A stretch of 64,000 bases of DNA from Acanthopleura granulata (lineage: Eukaryota > Mollusca > Polyplacophora > Chitonida > Chitonidae): contig JABBOT010000001.1 in assembly GCA_016165875.1 (NCBI GenBank), forward strand, positions 39,794,252-39,858,251, in the 5' to 3' direction. The position numbers were made by a program, and so were the translations under genes. Positions 47,922-57,577 of this stretch are shown here, piece after piece. Under the pieces are notes generated by a model. It did not search any database. It was not told the DNA's origin and saw only the letters and a program-made list of their open reading frames with translations. Every line of letters begins with the position of its first letter. Position 1 is the stretch's first letter.

Positions 47922-50900
47922 ATGGTTAAAATCGCTGTTTTAGGATGTGGGCTCATGGGCGTCAAAATTGCAGGTAAGTCATCAAGGTTACGCTTTTGAT
48001 ATGTTTAATATGGATCTTGCCCTTGGAAATTATCAATACATATTGATGGTAAATTCCAAAATTGGTGCTAGAGGTAAATAATACATATCGACGAAATTCT
48101 GGTTAAGCAGTTTGAAAACTGATAGGAAAATACATTGTTTCCACAAATAATACTGTTTGTATAGCTACCCCTTTCCATAGTGCCATTTGAGTTGAATTAA
48201 GTCTATCGTACTGTGTTGGCGTAAAGAAAATCTATGGTACCGATAACAATAATTCAAGACCGAGTACATCCGGGTACTGCAGTAACAAGCTTACGTCATG
48301 GTGAAAAATTACAGGGAAAAGTAAAGGGAAACAACATATATATTAACCTACTGATAAGTTAGAGGTTATAATAATACATGGGGATTTTAATGCCATACTG
48401 ATACCCCTTATCAGCCGGAAACCACCATATATCAACCAGAGAACCGAAGACCCAAAGGCTGACATGATGGTCGAGGACTGTTGTGGGATATGGTATAAAT
48501 GTGCCTTTGTTTTAACCTTAAGTATCATATATTTGCACCGACATTTTAAAGGATTGTCATACTGATCGAAGATGGAGAGGCAAGTAATTTCTCTAGTGTG
48601 GAGTACATGAAATGCTTTTGATTGTAGACACATTTATGTTATGTGCAACAAGTGAAAGATCTGTCCGATGTGACGGAAGATACATGCAGTTGATGTATTA
48701 TTGTAGGTGAACTGGCGTATCATGGGCACCGGGTTAAAGTGTATGACTCCAACACAAACTCTCTGAACACAGTGTTTGAGAGGATGGAGGAAGACAAACG
48801 CTATCTACGAGCTGAAGGACTTCTGACACATAAAAACTTCATTGTAAGGCAATCCCTTCAATACAGCACAGAGAATATAAGTCTGATTAAATCAGATTAG
48901 GTGCATTGAGATTATGCATTTGTAATGCTTACTGTACATGTATATATATAGGACTCCTATGACACCATGATTTTGTGCATGTTCTATTTTGTCCACCTAT
49001 GTTCACATAAAACGCCTGGCTCAGATGGATAAAGCACTGACTGGCTGACTGTCAGGCCCATGGTCGACTTCTGACCATTGCATGTTCAAATCCAGCTCTC
49101 ATCATTTTCAGCTGTGGCTTTAAGTCAGGATGTTTGTCAGATTTCTGGCAAATATCAGTGGTTTACTCCGAGCTGTTCGGTTTCCTCCACCCATAAACCT
49201 GAAACTGTATAAAAACTGGTGCATAATATGAATCATTCAATCATGGTGCAGAGAGATTCCTTACCTTCACATAGATAACAGAGCTGTAGTTTTTCGTCGG
49301 TGTAAAACAGAAATAATGTTTTCTGATTTTTGGCAGACCTGTCCTTTACTCATTATGTAATTGATAATTTCTTTTTACTTTTATTTCAGGGTCAGATTCT
49401 ATGCATGAGTCGCCTGGAAGAAACTGTCAATGATGCAGACTTCATCTTTGAGGCAGTGGTTGATGACCTGAATGTGAAACAAGATTTGTTTGAAAGTAAG
49501 CTTACAAGTGTAATGATATAGGTGTTAACGATAGGAGCTAACCCCTTTTCTTGGGGCTTTCCTAACAGCACTCTCTGAAACAGCCAAGATCATTAATTAC
49601 AGAAATGGGCAGGATCAAGCTGTTTACGTGTGAATGCATAGACTGACATTGGCACGGAGGTGTGAGAAAGTGTTTCTGTCTCTCAGCTTGAGGAATGTCT
49701 CATCTCTCTCACAGCTCGTTCTGCTCGTTTGTCAGTAGTCTTTCCTCTGTGTAGGAATATCTCTCAAAACTTGGTTTACTCATCTGTTGGAAAATTCTCG
49801 TCTGTGTAAGAACCTCTGCCACAGCTCTTCTTACTTCTGTTATTCTTACTGAGTTTCTCATCAGAACCTTTCTTACAACTCTTCTCTTGTTTCTCACCTC
49901 TGTAAGAAGGACAACTCTTATCATTAGCATTTTTCTCACAACTCTGCTTTTTGTTTCTCAGGAGCTTCTCACCTGTGTGTTTTTTTTGGAGTTTCTCATC
50001 AGAACCTTTCTTACAACACTACTTTTTGTTTCTCAGGAGTTTCTCACCTGTGTAAGAAGGATAACTCTTCTGACTTTGGTTTTTCTGCAGATTCTCATCA
50101 AAACCTTTCATCCAGCTCTGCTTATTGATTTTCAGGAGTTTCTTGCCTGTGTAAGAAGCGCAACTGTTCTGACTTCTGTTTTCCTGGAGTTTCTCATCAG
50201 AACATTTCTTACAACTTTAGTTTGTTTCTCAGGAGTTTGTCACCTATGTAAGAAGTGCAACTGTTCAGACTTCTGTTTTCCTGGAGTTTCTCATCAGAAC
50301 TTTTATTACAACTTTTGTTTGTTTCTCAGGAGTTTCTCACCTATGTAAGAAGGATGCTGTGCTAGCCACCAACACCTTGAGGCTGGATGGAGCTGCAATT
50401 GTGGAGAGAACCTCGTTTAAGGAGGTAGGACTGGACATGGAACTGTGTTATCATGCTGGAGATTGCTCAACAAACGGCTCCACTGGGGGCATAATTTTGC
50501 TTTATATATCGTATCTAAGTCCATGTATAACTATGAACATTTTACAGGGGTTTTCTAGCCACTTTCTATAAGTGTCAGAAAATTGAGTTTTAGACAAAAT
50601 TTGTATCATGTTTTCATGAAATGTATTGAATTTTTGATATATTGGTGATGAGTTTTCTGATTCTTTCAAATTGATTTCCTGAAAAGAAATTGGCTAGAAG
50701 AACTCCTGGTTTTGTGAAACATAATCATTAGAGTTGTCACAGTGTACTTCAAAGGCCAAAGAAAAAAACACAATTTAATGAATCAAGTTGTTTTCTTCAT
50801 GTCTCTTTTTATCTTGTACTTCCTATTAGTGGTTTCTTTGGCTTAACTACGTTTGAGTGAACACTACTTGTAACGTGATGTGGTGCTTTTCTTTGTGTGC

Positions 50901-53219
50901 CAGAGAACGACAGGCCTTAGGTTCCTATTCCCTGTCTATTACATCCCTGAGGTGGAAATCACACCGAACAGCTTTACCTCCCCAGCCACAATAGAGAAAG
51001 GTAAGTGTTCACATTGCACTTAACAGCACTATCCTTATCAGCCCTTTGTGATCTCTAACAATCTTACAAGGTTGAGAGACCCTCAGTGAAAGAAAAAATA
51101 GTGGCAGTTACCGTACCAACGGCCAACATTATGGTGGGAAGAAACCGTGCAGAACCCCAGGGTAAACCCACAACCACCCGCAGATTGCTGGCAGACCTCC
51201 CCACGTACGGCCGAGGAGGAAGCCAGCATAAGCTGGACTTGAAATCACAGTGACCACATTGGTGAGATACATCTAGGTCGTTACGATGTGTTAGCATAGC
51301 GCATTAACCCCCTCTGCTATAGAGGCCCCAATTTCAGGATAACGTTTGTGTGAAAGTTTGGACCAAAATACTTAGAAGAGGTGTTATTCTGGCCCGTAGC
51401 CACTGGATAGGTGCGTTGGGGAATCGGGTCCAGTTTGGATCCAAACATCGTGTGGTTTGGAAGCCTCCAAGGCATTATACAACATTTACCCACCCAGAGT
51501 TGCTCTTTTTATGTTCATCCCAGGTAGCAGTCTAGTAATTCAGAGTTTTACTTTCCGGGAGAATTTTGGGAGGGGATTCTTGTCATGTCAAACAATATCT
51601 ATGGGAATCTACTTGGATTCTCATGAAGAAAAGTCAAATTCAAATTCATTGTGTTAATGTGATAAAAAAATGCATTGCTTCAGATCATTAAAGTTCATGG
51701 AATCTCCAAAACCTGTTTGCTTTTATATGCTTTCAAATCTTTCAAAATTCTCATGATACTAGATTTGAACAAAATTCTAGTGGATTCCAGCAAAGATAAT
51801 CGATGGGAATCCAATTAGATTGTGGTAAAAAAACTGACGAAAATAAAGCCCCTTAATTGATAGTGTTTATCTTTGGTGGTGATATTAAAACGGACGAAAA
51901 CAAAGCCCCTTAATTGATAGTGTTTATCTGTGGTGATATTAAAACTGACGAAAATAAAGCCCCTTAATTGATAGTGTATATCTGTGGTGATATTGAACAA
52001 ATGTGATTTGAATATGTCTTTGTAGCCCGCCTGCTATTGGAGAAGATGGGGAAGACTTTGTTCTTTCGATCTGGTGGAGAACCCCTGATTTTATCTGAAG
52101 ATCAAAGAGAAGAAAGAAAGAGAGGTAAAGTGTTCCAATTTAAAAGTTTTGTTGTTAATGGCTCCACAGGTGTAGTGGAATCTGAATTTTTTCGGCACTT
52201 TATGCCTGTGGAGTGAATATTTTTTTTTAAAATACAGCTGACATTTACATGTAGTTCATTGTGACGGTGCATAATGGTAAGGTTGTCTGAGTACAGCAAT
52301 GGGATCTGAATATATCCTTCCCAAAACAACTGAAATAATGTGCTTTATTCCAAGTTGCTCGGGACTGGAAAGAACTCTGTATCATCTGTACATGGGTTTA
52401 GATATATGTATTACCTCTAGCCTTCATCTCAGTGTCATTACACAAATGCGCTGGATATATTTCAGCTCGATTGGAACAAATCAAAAACTCCAGTGGCATG
52501 ACCTACTTTTTTGAGAGCACCCTGCCCGCTTTATCTCATCGTGGGAATAATGCTCCACCCCCAGATGACGAAGAAGGTATGACTGGTTTTGTCTCTTTTT
52601 TTTTTTTATTTTCCTGAAAATTGTCCTGTAGATATTCTGTCTTTAATTTAGCAGACAACTGTTGTCTAAACTGATTCACGGATTCCAGTATAATTGCTAG
52701 GGGTGAAAACATACATGGTTGAAAGTTCCATCTGCTAGAGCTAGAGAACCCATAGTCTAGAATTTGTGTAACTGGTAAGAGGTCCTTATGTGAAACGTTT
52801 TTTTTTTATTTGAGGATGTGGTTTTGGTCTGTTATTTTGAGGGCAATGTGTTCATAGTGATGATCTACAACAGATTGTTTGTGAATGAAGTCTAGCGCTT
52901 CCCTGTTACCTCTTTCTAACTTCTGAATGCCATGAAAAGTGTTAATACAGGAAGAGTTTCCTTGAGTTCTGTTGCTCAGAAGAAAAACGCGTTTGCTGTT
53001 GACTAATTTAGCTTTGTTCATTTTACTACAGTTGTGTACCGTAGTGAACACGATCATGACTGTGCCATCTGCATGGATCGAAATCGAGACTGCGTCCTGT
53101 GCCCCTGTCATCACATGATCACCTGTCATGAGTGTTCAAAAATGTTGCTGAACAGACGAGATGGCTGTCCTATTTGTAGGAAGGATATATCTGAGGTCAT
53201 ACCTGTATACCTGTCCTGA
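47922..53219 (+). CDS. fusion of 3-hydroxyacyl-CoA dehydrogenase NAD domain with IAP-like RING finger
   Basis: Eight exons with GT/AG borders and consistent phases: 47922-47973, 48707-48843, 49390-49495, 50330-50424, 50904-51000, 52026-52124, 52466-52576, 53032-53219; 885 bp, 294 residues. Residues 1-~185 are the Rossmann domain of the 3HCDH_N family: GCGLMG (8-13), VYD with Asp31 for NAD, EAVVDDLNVKQDLFE (84-98), VLATNT (109-114). The catalytic HFFNP motif is replaced by RFLFP (136-140), so the His is lost; the following Glu (148) remains. The C-terminal 3HCDH domain is absent. After a linker with PPPDDEE (227-232) comes a RING: C243, C246, C258, H260, C264, C267, C278, C281, preceded by CMDRN as in IAP proteins, and the chain ends VYLS, like the aromatic-hydrophobic-Ser tail of IAP RINGs. 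Likely an NAD(P)-sensing or scaffold-linked E3 ubiquitin ligase; this role is inferred. The ATG chosen has a strong context (ACCATGG). Confidence 0.9.
49017..49235 (+). mobile_element. tRNA-derived SINE, second family
   Basis: CCTGGCTCAGATGGATAAAG (A box), GCATGTTCAAATCC (B box), then a body with AGCTGTGGCTTTAAGTCAGG and TTTCCTCCACCCATAAACCT. Intronic, sense to the dehydrogenase-RING gene. Confidence 0.75.
49860..50353 (+). repeat. ~96-bp repeat carrying copies of an exon's 3' splice site
   Basis: Pieces of the form TTTCTCAG-GAGTTTCTCACC-T(G/A)TGTAAGAAG occur near 49961, 50029, 50131, 50224 and finally 50322, where the last copy is the real acceptor and first bases of exon 50330-50424. Between them recur TCTCATCAGAAC and (T)TCTTACAAC. 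Earlier, more decayed pieces extend back to about 49690. The array thus lies in the intron and ends in the exon. Confidence 0.85.
50545..50708 (+). mobile_element. MITE copy 3 (CTAGCCA-ended family)
   Basis: CAGGGGTTTTCTAGCCACTT at the left and TTGGCTAGAAGAACTCCTG at the right form a clear terminal inverted repeat. It lies in the dehydrogenase-RING intron after exon 50330-50424. Confidence 0.85.
51065..51332 (-). mobile_element. tRNA-derived SINE, full length
   Basis: Reverse-strand copy with CAACATTATGGTGGGAAG, CAGATTGCTGGCAGACCT, GAGGAAGCCAGCATAAGC, GGACTTGAAATCACAGTGAC (B box, reversed) and the head GCTATAGAGGCCCC. It is antisense to the host gene, the only copy of this family oriented that way within a gene here. 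Confidence 0.85.
51831..51994. repeat. 54-57-bp intronic tandem repeat, 3 copies
   Basis: Each unit has AAAC(T/G)GACGAAAA(T/C)AAAGC and CCCTTAATTGATAGTGT with minor changes. It lies 30 bp upstream of the 3' splice site of exon 52026-52124, close enough to overlap the branch-point region. Confidence 0.9.
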
Positions 53220-53836
53220 TGGCTCTCCTACTTATAGGAAGGATATATCTGAGGTCATATCTGTGTACCTGTCGTGATGGCTGTCCTGTTTGAAGGAAGG
53301 ATATATCTGAGGTCGTACTTGTATACCTGTTGTGATGGCTGTCCTATTTGTAAGAAGGATATATGTGAGGTCATACCTGTATACCTGTCGTGATGGCTGT
53401 CCTATTTGTAGGAAGGATATATCTGAGGTCATACCAGTATACCTGTTGTGATGGCTGTCCTATTTGTAGGAAGGATATATCTGAGGTCATACCAGTATAC
53501 CTGTTGTGATGGCTATCCTATTTGTAGGAAGGTTATATCTGAGGTCATACCTGTATACTTGTGATGGCTGTCGTATTTGTAGGAAGGATATATCTGAGGT
53601 CATACCTGTATACTTGTTGTGATGGCTGTCCTATTTGTAGGAAGGATATATCTGAGGTCATACCTGTATACTTGTTGTGATGGCTGTCCTATTTGTTGGA
53701 TGGATATATGAGAGGTCATACCTGTACACCTGTTGTGATGGCTGTCCTGTTTGTGGGAAGGATATATCTGAGGTCATACCTGTATACCTGGTGTGATGGC
53801 TATTTTTAGGAAGGATATATCAGAGAACATACCTGT
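53160..53836 (+). repeat. 58-bp minisatellite grown from the RING coding end
   Basis: About 11.5 tandem units of GATGGCTGTCCTATTTGTAG, GAAGGATATATCTGAGGTCA, TACCTGTATACCTGTTGT. The first unit is the coding end of the dehydrogenase-RING gene (Asp276 to the stop); the rest lie in the 3' UTR. Many 3' UTR units still encode the GCPICRKDISEVIPVY-type tail. As 58 is not a multiple of three the frame moves by one each unit. Confidence 0.95.
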
Positions 53837-54471
53837 ATACCTTGAATGGCATTCCAGTGTCAGCATGACCTCGGCAATATGTGTGATAGTCACCTGTGAT
53901 ATTTGTGCATTATTTAATCTCTTCCACACAGCTGTTGCTATGTTATTTATGGTCTCAGAAATGAAAATTCTATAAATCACTTATAATTTCCCAAAACTTG
54001 TCAGCAAATCATTGGGCAGTAGTTTTTCATGACAAATACCTAAAGTTTGAGTGGCCTCTTTCTTTCATGGGTCTCTGGTGTATAGAGGTCCAATCATGCG
54101 ATGTGATGATGGCTTGTTACTTTAATGTGTTTGTTTGTTGTTAAATACCTATTTTATTTGATACAGATCTAAGCACATATATGGATCCGTCCCTTGAATT
54201 TTTATAGCTCTAAATTATGTCAGAATTAGAGTTCAAATATTCTTGTACATTTATTAGCAGCATATGTGTAAAACAATTCATAAGTATTAGCTGTAAGTCC
54301 TAGTGTGTAGCAGTATTAATCTCGTGTATATATATATTATAGGTGCAATGCTCTGTTTTAGTATCAGAATGAGTGAAAAGATTAGCTCTGTATTGAAGAA
54401 AATCATATTTTCTCTGTGGGATTTCTTATTGACATGATGTGCTGATAAGGCGAAGAGCAGGTGTGATTTAA
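53837..54471. other. 3' flank of the dehydrogenase-RING gene
   Basis: No ORF or exon recognised. It is probably 3' UTR in part; no canonical AATAAA was placed with confidence (one occurs at about 55537, 2.3 kb beyond the stop). Confidence 0.4.
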
Positions 54472-54640
54472 GGGACTGAAAATTTAGCCACTTTCTCATT
54501 GTGGTAACCACAAGAAAAAGGATTGGAAAATTGAGGTTTAGACAAATTTTGCATTGAGTTTTCATGATATAAATGGAGTTATTGAGTTTTCTGAATTGTG
54601 CAAATTGAGTTTCTAACAACAAACTAGCTAGAAAAAACGT
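54472..54640 (+). mobile_element. MITE copy 4 (CTAGCCA-ended family)
   Basis: Left end AAAATTTAGCCACTTTCTC, right end ACTAGCTAGAAAAAACG, with the core GGAAAATTGAGGTTTAGACA. A GGTAACCACAA / TTGGTTACCACAA inverted pair near 54502 and 54674 may mark a further nested structure. Confidence 0.7.
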
Positions 54641-54849
54641 CTACCATACCAGGCCGAAACATACATGCATTTTTGGTTACCACAATTCCAGTCTTTTTAG
54701 GAGTTACTTCTTGTTTTTATCATCAGTATAAAATGTCCGTGTTTTCATTATTTTATTCCTACAGTATAAGTATTATAACCCCAGGTATGTTTAATTTATT
54801 CTAATTTTTATTTATTTACTTGTGTTTATTAACTTAGTGTTTTACTGAA

Positions 54850-55030
54850 GGTTTATTGATGTATTTAAATGGTGTTTTACATGATGCTCACGAATATTTT
54901 GAGGCAAAGTTGTGTTCCAAGACAACCTATGAAGCCGCTGAGCTAGAAAATCAGGTTTATATCTCGCAGAAGCCAGGAAGAGCCCAGAGGAAACCACAAC
55001 TCCTGCAATGCATTTTTCACCTTAATCAAC
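54850..55030 (-). mobile_element. decayed SINE
   Basis: TATTTAAATGGTGTTTTACA, CTCACGAATATTTTGAGGC and AGGAAACCACAACTCCTGCA recall the reversed tail and body of the main SINE family, at low identity. Confidence 0.5.
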
Positions 55031-55214
55031 CATACATTTGGCTAAAGCCTTTGGTGGTTTGAATTTGATGTAAGGTGAAATCAGGCTTTAGAGCAAGATT
55101 TGTGTGGTTGTCAGATAGACAGTTGAGAGGCAGTGCTGTTATTTTAAGAAAAATCGGTGTTGTGAAGTTTGATTTCCCATTTCATGAACTAAGTTGTGTA
55201 CATCCCAGAGCATT

Positions 55215-55405
55215 GCCGATTGACCTTTGGCCCTTGGAGTCAGGTTCTCTAATACAGCTCCTGTTTGTTCATCTGTGGCTTTATGTTGAGTTGTTTTCCT
55301 CTAACTGTTTGGTTTCCTCTGACTCTGATTGGTTTCCTTCAACCAATAACCTGACAGCCATTGGGAACGTGAAATATTTTTACATGAGCGTTAAACCTCA
55401 ATGAA
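55215..55405 (+). mobile_element. tRNA-derived SINE, second family, 5' truncated
   Basis: Shares with 49017 the run CATCTGTGGCTTTATGTTGAG and the TTTCCT...ACCAATAACCTGA block, ending TGAAATATTTTTACATGAGC and AAACCTCAATGAAATCAG. Confidence 0.6.
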
Positions 55406-57577
55406 ATCAGATAAAAATGTTATATCTATACGGTTGTGTATGCTCTTGATGTAAAACAACAAAATGAAAAAATAGTGTGCTGTGAGGTATTTTCTAGTTG
55501 TACATGTTAATTTTACAGCTCTTGAGACGTTTTATGAATAAATCAATGTGTTTTTGTGATTGAGGGGAACATATAACTTTTTTTTGTGATAAAACCGCTC
55601 TTCAATTCAGTACCAAGTTGGATCGAGGAGAAAACATAAATCACGTTTTTAAACAAATCTTTGCAATTTACGTGTCCTGATATTTGTTTGTTTACAATGT
55701 TACTGTTATATTTCATGGAACTCTTTGATATGTTTGTTGTGGCAGCAGCGTAAACCTATAAATGATAATAGGTACCTTTTCTCATACATTGACTGTTCTG
55801 GTCCATACTGGGAGTTGATCCTTGGTAATTCATATACACTACCAGTACTGTCATGTTGTCATGCAGGCATCCTATTTCCTAGCAGACAGTAGTCTGAAAT
55901 TAGGCTTTGAACTGAAGAGTTATACGCCAAAGTGGAGAAGCTTTATACTAGCTTCAAAAACGTCTTCTAGCACAGAACGAACCATTAGGTGGGGAAAGGG
56001 AAAGATAAATGAAATAAAAGGATGCAAAAAATTCATTAAGCTGGTTTGCCTTTTTTTTTTTGTATGGTTTAACCAGAAAGAACTTGAAATAAAAGTGGTC
56101 ATCTTTGGGTGACAAACATGGCTATACATATACTCTGTCTGTGAAAGTGAATTTTTTACATTCTTACAGTCTTTTCTGTCCAGCAATCCGTGGAATGCTA
56201 GCTATGTTTGCAGTTTATTGGAATAATGTGTTAATTAGTTAGGTCAGGAGCATTTCTTTTTTTATGACATTTTAAGGATTGATTGTTATGTACAACATGC
56301 TGAAAAATTTTTACACTTGGAAATTTGGGAAAAGTATATTTTGGAACTATATATAATGCAATATATTATTAGATGGAAATCAGTGCCTGGAGAAAAATTA
56401 GCGACCTGTTGCAAATTTGTTTTTGCGAACTTTTCTAAGTGTGACACACCTGACCATATTGGTGTGAAGCGTGTGGTCTTGAACTAACGACAGCTTATTG
56501 CCACCAAGGCCAACGGAGCAATGGGTTGACCTAGTGATTGACTGGGATGCACTGCTATTACATGTCCATGGCCAACTCGTCAAGTTTCTGGGCACAGGGA
56601 GCTGGGCTGAACTGAGAGGAAATCACTGCACATGGCCCTTGCATACTTTACTACCTTACAGTTTTCAAATAAGCATACATCCTGGTACGAGCAAATAATC
56701 TGATGCAACTCACAAAGGTGGTAATTCTTAAACATAATATTTGGTTTCCCTTGATTTGTTTGGAGGTTTAACTGAAGATAATCATCTGATAAAGGTCTCA
56801 GTGTCAGCCAGGTAAAACTAGTTTGTGGAAGGCAGCAAATTTGCTGGTCTAGCTAGAAGTTAGAATGGGTATGGTTACTAATTGCTGTGACATTAGAGTG
56901 AGCAGTTAAGGGTTCTGCATACTTATGTATTTCTTAGATTTTCTGTGAGTTATTCAAAATTTGTTCACTCATACAACAGTGGTCAGGAATATTGGTGGTG
57001 GAAGCATTGTTGTGAGCAAACCACCCCCCCGTTTGCCAGGATATCTGAATGAAGGCCGCAGCCGAACTGGCGACGACTGGATGTGATCGTGTGACCTCTG
57101 TGGTCAGCCAATAGATTTCAGGCAGAACATTGCATCTGCAGAACTTGTGCCTATTACACACAATACTGGTACCACTTTTACAGGCATCACTTGGAAACCA
57201 ATTTTTGGATCGGGATGGCCTCAGAACACAAAATTTATTCATTTTATTCACTTATATGATGTCTTATGGATGGAAGAAACCAGAGTGTTAACCATAGGCC
57301 ATTGACAGACTTTCCCACATATGATGTGTAGATATGTACAACATGTCTGTGGAAGACAAGCGGTCTTCAGGGAACGCCACACTGCACAAATGACCACTTG
57401 AACATCACCGATTGCTCGTTGTCACAGAGTCTTCACAAACACTTACAGCGGATAAATATGCAAATTCCCTGTTCAATGCCACAAATCGTGTTGCTTGTGA
57501 CAGTACGGCTTGCAGTAACAATAATGAAACACGCAAAAATAAATAAACGCTAGAAATTCTGTCAAGACAGAAGGAAG
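55406..57577. other. intergenic, relics only
   Basis: No supported exon on either strand. Stretches 56945-57110 and 57238-57325 look like decayed - strand SINEs (TTCACTTATATGATG, ATGGATGGAAGAAACC). A T tract lies at 56052-56062. Confidence 0.4.

Noticed and set aside
53160..53836. CRISPR-like array
   Set aside because: Units are contiguous with no unique spacers, and the genome is eukaryotic; it is a minisatellite.
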